Shown: positions 31,028 to 39,395 of the stretch, piece after piece
Layout of the letters: every line of letters begins with the position of its first letter
How positions within the stretch are numbered: the stretch's first letter is position 1
The notes under the pieces: model-generated
The model's database searches: none
The model's input: only the letters and a program-made list of their open reading frames with translations
What the model was told of the DNA's origin: nothing
From: JARYGU01 sp033795365
GTDB lineage: Bacteria > Pseudomonadota > Alphaproteobacteria > Rhizobiales > Rhizobiaceae
Assembly (NCBI GenBank): GCA_033795365.1
Contig: JARYGU010000001.1
Location: 1 to 64,000, forward strand
Length of the DNA: 64,000 nt
Reading direction: 5' to 3'
Position numbers and translations under genes: made by a program

Positions 31028-31759
31028 ATGGAAGGAAGCTGGGCATCTGTATGCACATCGTTGAAATTGCAGATTCGCACCGTGAAGCAAGTCAGACGCA
31101 GAGAGGTCATCCGTACCGGAACCACCGTCGAGCAGATGGTGCGGGCGATTGCCGACATGATCGTCACCGGAACCATGCTGCCGGGCGAGAAGCTCGACGA
31201 GGCATCGCTCGCGGCACGCTTCGACGTGTCCCGCACACCGGTGCGCGAGGCGCTGCGGCAACTCGGAGCCATGGGTCTTGTCGAACGCGAGCCGAACCGC
31301 AGCGCGGTCGTCACCAACGTGACCGGGTCCTATCTGCACTCGATGTTCGAAGCGATGGCGGAGCTCGAGGCGATCTGTGCCCGACTGTCGGCCGAACGCA
31401 TGACGATCGACGAGCGGCGGGCACTGGAGTTCGAGCACCGGTGCTCGATGAAACTGGTGCACGCCGGCGCGGAGGAGGACTACGCGGCCCACAACACCGA
31501 ATTCCACACCCGGCTCTATCGCGGCGCCCACAATGACCATGTCTTCGAGATGGTGACCCAGACGCGCGCGCGGCTCGCGCCTTTCCGACGGGCGCAGTTC
31601 CGTCTGCCGGGCCGCCTGTCGAGGTCCTACGAGGAGCACGAGCGGATCGTCACCGCGATCATGCGAGCGGACAGCGCGGCCGCAGGGCAGGCAGCTTATT
31701 CGCATGTCGCGATCGTCAGCGACGCCAGCGCCGTTTTCGCCGTGACCAACGAGGCATGA
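31028..31759 (+). CDS. GntR-family regulator, FCD domain (FadR subfamily)
   Basis: Up to 243 residues. The winged helix (VEQMVRAIADMIVTGTMLPG, then LAARFDVSRTPVREALRQLG) is followed by an all-helical FCD ligand domain with metal-binding His residues (HNTEFHTRLYRGAHNDH, YSHVAI). It is divergent from the cyanurate/biuret operon and its likely repressor. The start is uncertain: ATG 31028 lacks a ribosome-binding site and the extension contains a TGTATGCA box, so GTG 31082 may be the real start. Confidence 0.85.
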   Translation: MEGSWASVCTSLKLQIRTVKQVRRREVIRTGTTVEQMVRAIADMIVTGTMLPGEKLDEASLAARFDVSRTPVREALRQLGAMGLVEREPNRSAVVTNVTGSYLHSMFEAMAELEAICARLSAERMTIDERRALEFEHRCSMKLVHAGAEEDYAAHNTEFHTRLYRGAHNDHVFEMVTQTRARLAPFRRAQFRLPGRLSRSYEEHERIVTAIMRADSAAAGQAAYSHVAIVSDASAVFAVTNEA

Positions 31760-32021
31760 AAGCGGGTGAGATGTAGCCGCGGCTCCGCGAACAAGTCGCA
31801 CTTGGAAATGGAATCTGCCCCCGCTACATCCTTATATCGCATAAGCTGAATTATGGAACTTTGATATAGCTGCGGGCGGTGTTCTATGCCACAGCTCTTG
31901 CCGAAGCCGTGCGGTGCGTAATGCGCCACGCCGGTGCCTATATATTGGCTTCCGCGTGCCGCAGGACTGGGCAATTTTTGAAAGCTCTGATGTAAGCCAT
32001 TGTAAAAACTGCTTATGCGAA

Positions 32022-32038
32022 TTGGCACGCGCTTTGCC
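32022..32038 (+). promoter_or_regulatory. Sigma-54-like promoter before the second gntR
   Basis: TTGGCACG, four bases, TTGC at 32022-32037, with GG (32024-32025) and GC (32036-32037) 10 nt apart. This is consensus except that the base after TTGC is C. Predicted transcription start about 32048-32049, only 2-3 nt before the ATG at 32051, so the transcript would be nearly leaderless. Confidence 0.55.
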
Positions 32039-32045
32039 TGCCACG

Positions 32046-32057
32046 CTTGTATGCAAG
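32046..32057. promoter_or_regulatory. CTTGTATGCAAG palindrome, candidate GntR operator
   Basis: A near-perfect 12-bp palindrome spanning the predicted transcription start and the start codon of the second gntR. It contains the TGTATGCA core found in front of the cyanurate/biuret operon. It suits autorepression by a FCD-type GntR protein or cross-control by the first one. Confidence 0.55.
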
Positions 32058-32788
32058 ACAGCCATACATCGACCCAGGACAATATCGAGGAAACGGTCAT
32101 CGCGGGCATCCTCTCCGCGCGGATCCAGCCGGGCACACGGCTCAGCGAAAACCAGCTGGCGACGCTGTTCGGGGTTTCGCGGACGCGGGTGCGCGAGGCG
32201 ATGATGCGGCTGGAAACACGCGGCATCGTCACCGTCAGCCCGCGGCGCGGCTGGTTCGTGGTCGAGCCGTCGGCCGAGGAGGCGGCAACCGTCTATGAGG
32301 CAAGGCGCGTCATCGAGGCCGGATTGCTGCGCAGCATGATCGCGCTGACGGAGGACGGGCGCAGGACGCTGCTTGCCCATCTGGACGAGGAAAAGGCAGC
32401 AATGGCCGCCGGCGACCGCCAGCGCCTCACCTGCCTGATGGGCGATTTCCACATCCGGATCGCGGAACTCTCGGAAAATCCGATCCTCATCGAAATCATC
32501 CGCGACCTTACGGCGCGCACGATCCTGATCTCGATGCTCTACCAGTCGGACTTTCACGCGGCCCAATCCCATTTCGGTCACTGCCGCATCTTCGAGGCCA
32601 TGGACGCCGGTGATTTCGCCCGGGCTGCGGAACTCTCCATCAAGCATCTGGACGAGGTGGAGACAGGGCTCGATCTCACGACGCGGCCGGATCCCCTCTC
32701 GGAGCTGCGCAATTCCCTCTCGCTTCCTCCCAGACCCGCCGCCCAGTCGTCGGGCGCAACAAGACCTGCAACCTCAAAGGAGACCTGA
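32051..32788 (+). CDS. GntR-family regulator, FCD domain, heading an amino-acid ABC operon
   Basis: A 245-residue regulator. The helix-turn-helix is IEETVIAGILSARIQPGTRL and NQLATLFGVSRTRVREAMMR. The FCD domain has the metal-type His residues in GDFHIRIAEL and SHFGHCRIF. A Pro/Ser/Thr-rich tail of about 40 residues follows. No ribosome-binding site precedes ATG 32051; an ATG at 32015 would extend it by 12 residues across the sigma-54-like promoter and is less likely. The binding-protein gene follows 4 nt after its stop, so the regulator is transcribed with the transporter. Confidence 0.83.
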   Translation: MQDSHTSTQDNIEETVIAGILSARIQPGTRLSENQLATLFGVSRTRVREAMMRLETRGIVTVSPRRGWFVVEPSAEEAATVYEARRVIEAGLLRSMIALTEDGRRTLLAHLDEEKAAMAAGDRQRLTCLMGDFHIRIAELSENPILIEIIRDLTARTILISMLYQSDFHAAQSHFGHCRIFEAMDAGDFARAAELSIKHLDEVETGLDLTTRPDPLSELRNSLSLPPRPAAQSSGATRPATSKET

Positions 32789-32792
32789 ACAT

Positions 32793-33578
32793 ATGCTTAC
32801 AAGACGAACCCTCTTCGCGATCGCGAGCCTGGCGGCCGCCGTCGGCTTCGCCACCGCGTCCCATGCGGACGCCCTCGACGACATCACGGCGCGCGGCACG
32901 CTTCGCGTCGCCGTTCCGCAGGATTTCCCGCCCTTCGGCAGCGTCGGGACCGACATGGCCCCCATGGGCTACGATATCGACGTCGCCAACCTCATCGCCG
33001 AGAAGCTCGGCGTGAAGACCGAGCTGGTCCCGGTCACCAGCGCCAACCGCATTCCCTACCTCCAGACCAACAAGGTCGACCTGGTGATTTCCAGCCTCGG
33101 CAAGAATGCCGAGCGCGAAGCCGTGATCGACTTCACCGCGGCCTATGCCCCCTTCTTCAACGGCGTGTTCGCGCCGCAAGACGTGGCCGTGGCCAAAGCG
33201 GAGGACCTTTCCGGCAAGAGCATCGGCGTGACGCGCGGCGCCGTCGAGGACCTGGAACTGACGAAGATCGCCCCCGCCGACGCCGTGATCAAGCGCTACG
33301 AGGACAACAACGGCACGATCTCCGCCTTCCTTTCCGGCCAGGTGGACGTGGTGGCGACCGGCAATGTCGTGGCCGCCGCCATTCTCGCCCGCAACCCGCC
33401 GAAGCGCCCGGAGATGAAGTTCCTCATCAAGAACTCTCCCTGCTATATCGGCCTCAGCAAGGAACAGCCCGCACTCCTGGAAAGGGTGAACGGCATCATC
33501 GCCGCCGCCAAGACGGACGGCACGCTCGCCGCCATTTCGCAGAAATGGCTCGGCGCCGACCTGCCTGCCGATCTCTGA
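32793..33578 (+). CDS. Amino-acid-type ABC transporter substrate-binding protein
   Basis: A 261-residue family-3 periplasmic binding protein. A classical Sec signal (LTRRTLFAIASLAAAVGFA) ends near SHADA. The mature part has RGTLRVAVPQDFPPFGSVG, GYDIDVANLIAEKLG, the VDLVISSLGKNAER segment and QKWLGADLP. AAAGGAG precedes ATG 32793. It is followed by two permeases and an ATPase of the same class. Ligand probably a polar amino acid; identity not determinable. Confidence 0.9.
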   Translation: MLTRRTLFAIASLAAAVGFATASHADALDDITARGTLRVAVPQDFPPFGSVGTDMAPMGYDIDVANLIAEKLGVKTELVPVTSANRIPYLQTNKVDLVISSLGKNAEREAVIDFTAAYAPFFNGVFAPQDVAVAKAEDLSGKSIGVTRGAVEDLELTKIAPADAVIKRYEDNNGTISAFLSGQVDVVATGNVVAAAILARNPPKRPEMKFLIKNSPCYIGLSKEQPALLERVNGIIAAAKTDGTLAAISQKWLGADLPADL

Positions 33579-33649
33579 CACACGCTCCCGGACAATCGTC
33601 ATCCCGCGATTGCCGCGGGATGCCATCCGCACAGAAGAAGGATGATTTC

Positions 33650-34321
33650 TTGGGTTACCATTTCGAATTCGGCTGGCTGCTTCAGTATTACCCGCAGATC
33701 GTCAAGGGCGTGCTGATCACCATAGAGCTCATCGCCATCGGCGGCGTGCTCGGCATTTCGCTGGGCATCTTCTGCGCCTGGGTGCGCGCGCTCGGCCCCT
33801 CATGGCTGAGGCCGGTCGTGGCGAGTTATGTCGAGCTGATCCGCAACACGCCGTTCCTGATCCAGCTCTTCTTCATCTTCTTCGGCCTTCCCTCGCTCGG
33901 CCTGCAGCTTTCCGAGCTGACGGCCGCGAATATCGCCATGGTCGTCAATCTCGGCGCCTATAGCTGCGAGATCATCCGTGCCGGCATCCAGGCGACGCCC
34001 AAGGGCCAGTTCGAGGCGGGTGCGAGCCTTGCCATGACGCCGTTCGAGACCTTCCGCCATGTCGTTCTCGTGCCGTCGCTGCAGCGCATCTGGCCGGCGC
34101 TCTCATCGCAGGTGGTGATCGTCATGCTCGGCTCGTCGGTCGTGTCCCAGATTGCGGCGGAGGACCTGACATTCGCCGCGAACTTCATCCAGTCGCGAAC
34201 CTTCCGCGCCTTCGAGGCCTATATGGTCTCGACGGTCATCTATCTCGCGCTGGCGATCCTGCTTCGGCAGGTGCTGGCGATCATCGGCGGGTTCATCTTT
34301 CCAAGGAGGCTTGCGCGATGA
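33650..34321 (+). CDS. Amino-acid ABC transporter permease (HisM/GlnP type)
   Basis: A roughly 223-residue permease. It begins GYHFEFGWLLQYYPQIVKGV, has YVELIRNTPFLIQLFFIFFG and the EAA loop EAGASLAMTPFETFRHVV. TTG 33650 has an AAGGA site 8 nt upstream and gives the typical family N-terminus; ATG 33620 would add ten residues but has no ribosome-binding site. It overlaps the next permease by ATGA. Confidence 0.87.
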   Translation: MGYHFEFGWLLQYYPQIVKGVLITIELIAIGGVLGISLGIFCAWVRALGPSWLRPVVASYVELIRNTPFLIQLFFIFFGLPSLGLQLSELTAANIAMVVNLGAYSCEIIRAGIQATPKGQFEAGASLAMTPFETFRHVVLVPSLQRIWPALSSQVVIVMLGSSVVSQIAAEDLTFAANFIQSRTFRAFEAYMVSTVIYLALAILLRQVLAIIGGFIFPRRLAR

Positions 34322-34977
34322 TCGAATTCACGCTCTGGGACATACTGCGCAATCTGCTGCTCGCCACCCGCTGGACGATCGTCCTCTCGCTCGTCTCATT
34401 CGTCGGCGGCGGCGCGGTCGGGCTCATCCTCCTGTTCCTGCGCATCAGCAAACGCCGGTCGTTGCGGGCCATCGCGAAATATTATGTCGAGCTCTTCCAG
34501 GGCACGCCGCTGCTGATGCAGCTCTTCATCGCCTTCTTCGGCCTCGGCCTTTTCGGCATCGACGTGCCGGCCTGGCTTGCCGCGGGACTGGCGCTGATCC
34601 TATGGAGCGCGGCTTTCCTGACGGAAATCTGGCGCGGCTGCGTCGAGGCGATCGCCAAGGGCCAGTGGGAGGCTTCGGCCAGCCTCGGCATGGGGCGCCT
34701 CCAGCAGATGCGCTACGTCATCCTGCCTCAGGCGCTGAAGATCGCCGTGCCGCCGACGGTCGGCTTTTCGGTCCAGGTCGTCAAGGGAACTGCGCTGACC
34801 TCGATCATCGGCTTCGTGGAGCTGTCGAAGGCCGGCACCGTCGTCACCAACGCCACCTTCCAGCCCTTCACCGTCTACGGCCTCGTCGCCCTCATCTACT
34901 TCGCGCTCTGCTGGCCGCTCTCGAAGAGCAGCCAGATTCTCGAAAGGAAGCTCAATGTCGCTCATCGAAATCACTGA
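34318..34977 (+). CDS. Amino-acid ABC transporter permease, second subunit
   Basis: A 219-residue permease paired with the preceding one. Family motifs are YYVELFQGTPLLMQLFIAFF and the EAA loop WEASASLGMGRLQQMRYVIL. It starts within the previous stop and overlaps the ATPase start by 23 nt, a compact operon arrangement. Confidence 0.88.
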   Translation: MIEFTLWDILRNLLLATRWTIVLSLVSFVGGGAVGLILLFLRISKRRSLRAIAKYYVELFQGTPLLMQLFIAFFGLGLFGIDVPAWLAAGLALILWSAAFLTEIWRGCVEAIAKGQWEASASLGMGRLQQMRYVILPQALKIAVPPTVGFSVQVVKGTALTSIIGFVELSKAGTVVTNATFQPFTVYGLVALIYFALCWPLSKSSQILERKLNVAHRNH

Positions 34978-35680
34978 AGTCCGCAAGAGCTTCGGGCCGA
35001 ACGAGGTGCTGAAGGGCATCAATCTCGATGTCGAGCCGGGCGAGGTCATCGCCATCATCGGCAAGAGCGGATCGGGCAAGTCGACCCTGCTTCGCTGCAT
35101 CAATGGGTTGGAGACGATCTCCGGCGGCTCGATCTCGGTGGCCGGCGCCCAGCTTCTCGATGACGAGCTGCACCTGAAAGCGCTCAGGCTGAAGGTCGGC
35201 ATGATCTTCCAGCAGTTCAACCTCTTCCCGCACCTGACCGTCGGCGGCAACATCATGCTGTCGCAGACCATCGTGAAGAAGACCTCCAGGGCGGATGCGG
35301 AACTGGTCGCCCGCAAGATGCTGGAGCGCGTCGGCCTGGGGCACAGGTTCGACGCCTATCCGGACGAGCTTTCCGGTGGCCAGCAGCAGCGCGTCGCGAT
35401 CGCCCGCGCTCTGGCGATGCAGCCGATCGCGCTTCTGTGCGACGAGATCACCTCCGCGCTCGATCCGGAGCTGGTCGCGGAAGTCCTGGCGGTGGTTCGA
35501 GAACTGGTCTCCGAGGGCATGACGCTCATCATGGTGACCCACGAGATGAAGTTCGCCCGCGACGTCTGCTCGCGCGTCGTCTTCATGCATCAGGGTCGCG
35601 TCCACGAGATCGGCCCGCCGGCAGAGGTCTTCGCCGATCCGAAGACCCCGGAGCTCAAACAGTTCCTCGGCCTGGCGTGA
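34955..35680 (+). CDS. Amino-acid ABC transporter ATPase (GlnQ/HisP type)
   Basis: A 241-residue ATPase. Walker A GKSGSGKSTLL, Q-loop GMIFQQFNLFPHLT, signature LSGGQQQRVAIARAL, Walker B ALLCDEITSALDPEL and the His switch VTHEM are complete. The RCINGLETISGG segment is typical of polar amino-acid importers. Its stop directly abuts the convergent FtsK-like gene. Confidence 0.9.
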   Translation: MSLIEITEVRKSFGPNEVLKGINLDVEPGEVIAIIGKSGSGKSTLLRCINGLETISGGSISVAGAQLLDDELHLKALRLKVGMIFQQFNLFPHLTVGGNIMLSQTIVKKTSRADAELVARKMLERVGLGHRFDAYPDELSGGQQQRVAIARALAMQPIALLCDEITSALDPELVAEVLAVVRELVSEGMTLIMVTHEMKFARDVCSRVVFMHQGRVHEIGPPAEVFADPKTPELKQFLGLA

Positions 35681-38416
35681 TCACTCCGCGCCATCCCATT
35701 CGGCGTTGATGATCTCGCGCTTGCCGACATGGTTGGCGGGGCCGACGAGGCCCTCCTTCTCCATGCGCTCGACGAGCGAGGCCGCGCGGTTGTAGCCGAT
35801 CGCCAGACGGCGCTGGATGTAGGAGGTCGAGCACTTCTTGTCGCGGAGCACGACCTTCACGGCCTTGTCGTAGAGGTCGTTGCCGTCCTCGGCCGCCATG
35901 TCGCCCTTGTCGAAGACGGCGCCGGAGGCGTCTTCCTCCTCTCCCTCCTCCTCGTCGGCCGTGACCGTATCGAGATATTCCGGCCGGCCCTGGGCCTTCA
36001 GGTGGAGAACCACCTTCTCGACCTCCTCGTCGGAGACGAAAGGACCGTGGACGCGGGAAATGCGGCCGCCGCCGGCCATATGCAGCATGTCGCCCTGACC
36101 GAGAAGCTGTTCTGCACCCTGTTCGCCGAGGATGGTGCGGCTGTCGATCTTCGAGGTCACCTGGAAGGAGATGCGCGTCGGGAAGTTCGCCTTGATCGTG
36201 CCGGTGATGACGTCGACGGAGGGACGCTGGGTCGCCATGATCAGGTGGATGCCGGCGGCGCGCGCCATCTGGGCGAGACGCTGGATCGCCCCTTCGATCT
36301 CTTTTCCGGCGACCATCATCAGGTCTGCCATCTCGTCGACGATGACGACGATATAGGGCATGGGGTCGAGCTGCATTTCCTGCGTCTCGTGAACCGCCTC
36401 GCCGGTGCCCTTCTCGAAGCCGGTCTGGACGGTATGGGTGATCGTCTCGCCCTTCTGGCGGGCGACCGCGGCGCGGGTATTGTAGCCATCGATGTTGCGC
36501 ACGCCGAGGCGCGACATCTTGCGGTAGCGGTCCTCCATCTCGCGGACTGCCCATTTCAGCGCCATGACCGCCTTCTTGGGGTCGGTGACGACGGGCGTCA
36601 AGAGATGCGGAATGCCGTCGTAGATCGACAGTTCCAGCATCTTCGGATCGACCATGATCAGGCGGCACTCGTCGGGGCGGAACCGGTAGAGCAGCGACAG
36701 GATCATGGTGTTGATGGCGACGGACTTGCCCGAACCGGTGGTGCCGGCGACGAGGAGATGCGGCATTTTCGCGAGCTCGGCGATGACCGGCTCGCCGCCG
36801 ATGGTCTTGCCGAGGCAGATCGGCAGCTTGAAGCCGGTCTTCGCGAAATCCTGGGATTCGATCATCTCGCGGAAATAGACGGTTTCACGCGTCGCGTTCG
36901 GCAGCTCGATGCCGATGACGTTGCGGCCGGGAATCACGGCGACGCGGGCCGATAGCGCCGACATCGACCGCGCGATATCGTCGGCAAGGCCGATGACGCG
37001 CGAGGATTTGACGCCGGGCGCCGGCTCGAATTCGTAAAGGGTCACGACCGGACCGGGGCGGACATGGATGATCTCGCCGCGCACGCCGAAGTCTTCCAGA
37101 ACGCTTTCGAGAAGCCCGGCGTTCTGCTCCATCGTCTCCTGCGCGAGCATGTAGCCGCCGGACGTCGGCGGGCGCTGAAGGAGCTCGCGCGGCGGAAACT
37201 CGTATGTCTCCTCGCTCACCGGCTTGTTTGCCAGATCGATCTCGAAGGGCTTCGAGCGCGCCAGGCCGGAAGGGGGCGGCACCTCGGCCGAGGGTGTGGT
37301 GGGTTTTGCTGCGGTCGCGGCAACCGGCGGCATATCGGCGGCTTCCGTTTGCGGAATGGAAGCCGTGTTGGCCGGCAGGGCCGGGCCGGTTGTCTCCGGA
37401 GAGACGGCCACTGCGGCGGAAGAGACTTGCGCGGCCTGGCCGGCTACCGGCGATGCCTCCTGCGACGCATGCGATCGCGGCTGCCACTCGACCACGCGGA
37501 ACCTGGAGACGATGGCTTCCGGCGAAACAGCGACGGGAGTGGCCGCGACAATTGCAGGGGCCGGAGCGGCAGGTTTAACGCTTGGTGCGGCGGCCGGCGC
37601 GACCCGCGCGATCGTCCGAGGCTCCGGCCGCGGCGGGACGCGTGGTGTTGCGGTGGAAGGCGTCGGCGCCCCCTCCCCGCCAAGGCCCATGGTTTCCCAG
37701 AAGGCGAAATCGGACAGGTAGGCAAGGCCCGGCGCAGTCTTCTGCATATCCTTGTGTTGAGGTGACGGTGGCGGCGCGGTGGTGATCTCGGCAGGCTTTG
37801 CTGCAGGCGCAGCCGGCGCAACGACCTTCGCCGGCGGAGGCGTTTCGGGCGCGGCATCCTGCGGGCGGGCATCCGCCTGCGGCTGTTCGCTTGCGGCTCT
37901 GTTCACAGCTTGCATCACGGCGTCCTGGCGCAGATGCGGCTCGGGCACCGGATGGGCCTCGAATTTGCGGCGGCGCTCCTCCAGCGCCTCGCGCAGCCGC
38001 TGCAGCAGATCCGATTCGGACGGCAGCGTATCCTCCGCAACGATCGGAGTCGCTTCGATGGCGGCAGCGGCGGCCTCGTCGACGGAGCGGGCCGTCGGGT
38101 TGCGGTCGGGCGTGCGGGTGAAACGGACGTTCGGCGCCAGATAGAAATGGCTCTCCCAGGTTCCGTCGGCATATTGCGCAGGATCGTATCCGCGCAGGAT
38201 CGGCGAGCGGAACCGCGGCCGATAGCTGTCGTTGGCTGCCGGAAGCTCCTGCGGGTCCCAATATTCCTCTTCCGTCGCCGGCTGCGCGACCGCCTCCCAG
38301 CCGACGCTTTGATAGACGGTTTCCTGCGACTGATCGTCATGATCGATGTCGTCGAAGGCTGCGGGAGCGAAATTTGTTCTGGGAATACGCATGGGACCTG
38401 CAAGCACGAGAGACAT
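35681..38416 (-). CDS. ftsK: FtsK/SpoIIIE-family DNA translocase lacking the membrane domain
   Basis: A 911-residue protein. Residues 1-420 are a low-complexity Ala/Pro/Thr-rich linker with no membrane segments. The RecA-like motor occupies about 430-830, with Walker A in VAGTTGSGKSVAIN near 555-562 and Walker B in IVVIVDEMADLMMV. The C-terminal 65 residues (YDKAVKVVLRDKKCSTSYIQ, then RRLAIGYNRAASLVERME) form a winged-helix gamma domain that reads KOPS-type sequences. Classical FtsK has four N-terminal membrane helices; their absence suggests a soluble paralogue. ATG 38392 is an alternative start. Confidence 0.87.
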   Translation of the reverse strand: MSLVLAGPMRIPRTNFAPAAFDDIDHDDQSQETVYQSVGWEAVAQPATEEEYWDPQELPAANDSYRPRFRSPILRGYDPAQYADGTWESHFYLAPNVRFTRTPDRNPTARSVDEAAAAAIEATPIVAEDTLPSESDLLQRLREALEERRRKFEAHPVPEPHLRQDAVMQAVNRAASEQPQADARPQDAAPETPPPAKVVAPAAPAAKPAEITTAPPPSPQHKDMQKTAPGLAYLSDFAFWETMGLGGEGAPTPSTATPRVPPRPEPRTIARVAPAAAPSVKPAAPAPAIVAATPVAVSPEAIVSRFRVVEWQPRSHASQEASPVAGQAAQVSSAAVAVSPETTGPALPANTASIPQTEAADMPPVAATAAKPTTPSAEVPPPSGLARSKPFEIDLANKPVSEETYEFPPRELLQRPPTSGGYMLAQETMEQNAGLLESVLEDFGVRGEIIHVRPGPVVTLYEFEPAPGVKSSRVIGLADDIARSMSALSARVAVIPGRNVIGIELPNATRETVYFREMIESQDFAKTGFKLPICLGKTIGGEPVIAELAKMPHLLVAGTTGSGKSVAINTMILSLLYRFRPDECRLIMVDPKMLELSIYDGIPHLLTPVVTDPKKAVMALKWAVREMEDRYRKMSRLGVRNIDGYNTRAAVARQKGETITHTVQTGFEKGTGEAVHETQEMQLDPMPYIVVIVDEMADLMMVAGKEIEGAIQRLAQMARAAGIHLIMATQRPSVDVITGTIKANFPTRISFQVTSKIDSRTILGEQGAEQLLGQGDMLHMAGGGRISRVHGPFVSDEEVEKVVLHLKAQGRPEYLDTVTADEEEGEEEDASGAVFDKGDMAAEDGNDLYDKAVKVVLRDKKCSTSYIQRRLAIGYNRAASLVERMEKEGLVGPANHVGKREIINAEWDGAE

Positions 38417-38648
38417 GGCCGATGGGCTTGCCTAGATCGATAGGAAATGAAGGTTAACAATCCCTTTTGAAACGGCATGGTTTGAATGCGGGGAAAAGGA
38501 GTGAAGCAGCATGAATTGCCGATGCTTGGAGAAGCAAGCGCTTGATATTCCACGCGCTTCCTGAGTTTTTCAAGTCGGCAACAAAACAACGCGACGTCTC
38601 GTCCCGGTGCATTTAGCGGTGCGGCCGCCAATTCGCTTATGCAATTTA

Positions 38649-38666
38649 TTCATTCGATTGACTGAA
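38649..38666. promoter_or_regulatory. Interrupted palindrome upstream of the TetR gene
   Basis: Matches TTCAnTCnATnGAnTGAA: 14 of 18 positions are symmetric. It ends 18 bp before the tetR ATG. TetR-family repressors typically bind such an element to control themselves and the linked efflux genes. Inferred. It is the only structure noted in the 268-bp gap after the FtsK-like gene. Confidence 0.5.
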
Positions 38667-38684
38667 GTTTGCTTTCGGGTTAGA

Positions 38685-39395
38685 ATGAAATCCATGAAGG
38701 AAGAAAACGAAGACACTTCGGCCCAAAGCGGCGCGCGCAAGGAAGCGGCCCGTGAGAGGCTGCTCGCCGCGTCGATAGACATTTTCGGCAGATACGGCTT
38801 CGACGGCGCGTCCACCCGCAAGCTCGCCGAGGCTGCAGGGGTCAATCTGCAGGCCATTCCCTATTATTTCGGCGGCAAGGAAGGGCTGTATATCGCCACC
38901 GCCGACTATCTGACCTCGCTCATCAGCGCGCATATCGGCGCGCTTCGCGAGCGGGTTCGCGGTCGCCTGACGGAGCTCGACGCGCACGGCGAACCCTTGA
39001 GCGAGGGCGAAGCGCGCGCCTTCCTGACCGAGATCGCGCAGACGATGATCGTACTCTTCATGAGCGGGAAATCCGAAGCCTGGGCTCGTTTCCTGATTCG
39101 CGAGCAGATGGAGCCCACCGAAGCCTTCGAGCGTGTCTATCAGGGCGTCATGCGGCCGATGATCGAGATCGCGCGGCGGCTCGTTGGAACGATCCTCGGC
39201 AAGGATCCCGCCAGCGAGGAGGTGCGGCTCAGAACCATTTCCTTCGTCGGCAGCATCCTCGTCTTCCGCATGGCGCATGCGGCGGTGCTGCGGCAGATGG
39301 AATGGGAAAGCGCCGGCCCCGAGGAGATCGAAATCGTGCGCGGGCACGCCACCCGCCTGGTGGCCGCAGTCGCACACGAAGGAGAGATGGCATGA
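38685..39395 (+). CDS. TetR-family regulator, CecR/YbiH-like
   Basis: A 236-residue TetR regulator. The DNA-binding domain is RLLAASIDIFGRYGFDGAST, RKLAEAAGVNLQAIPYYFGG and KEGLYIA. The ligand domain (VLFMSGKSEAWARFLIREQM) matches the DUF1956/CecR branch. It is the first gene of an operon whose order (regulator, HlyD-type protein, double ATPase, two permeases) equals E. coli cecR-ybhGFSR. Start ATG 38685; ATG 38694 also possible. Its stop overlaps the next start by ATGA. Confidence 0.87.
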   Translation: MKSMKEENEDTSAQSGARKEAARERLLAASIDIFGRYGFDGASTRKLAEAAGVNLQAIPYYFGGKEGLYIATADYLTSLISAHIGALRERVRGRLTELDAHGEPLSEGEARAFLTEIAQTMIVLFMSGKSEAWARFLIREQMEPTEAFERVYQGVMRPMIEIARRLVGTILGKDPASEEVRLRTISFVGSILVFRMAHAAVLRQMEWESAGPEEIEIVRGHATRLVAAVAHEGEMA

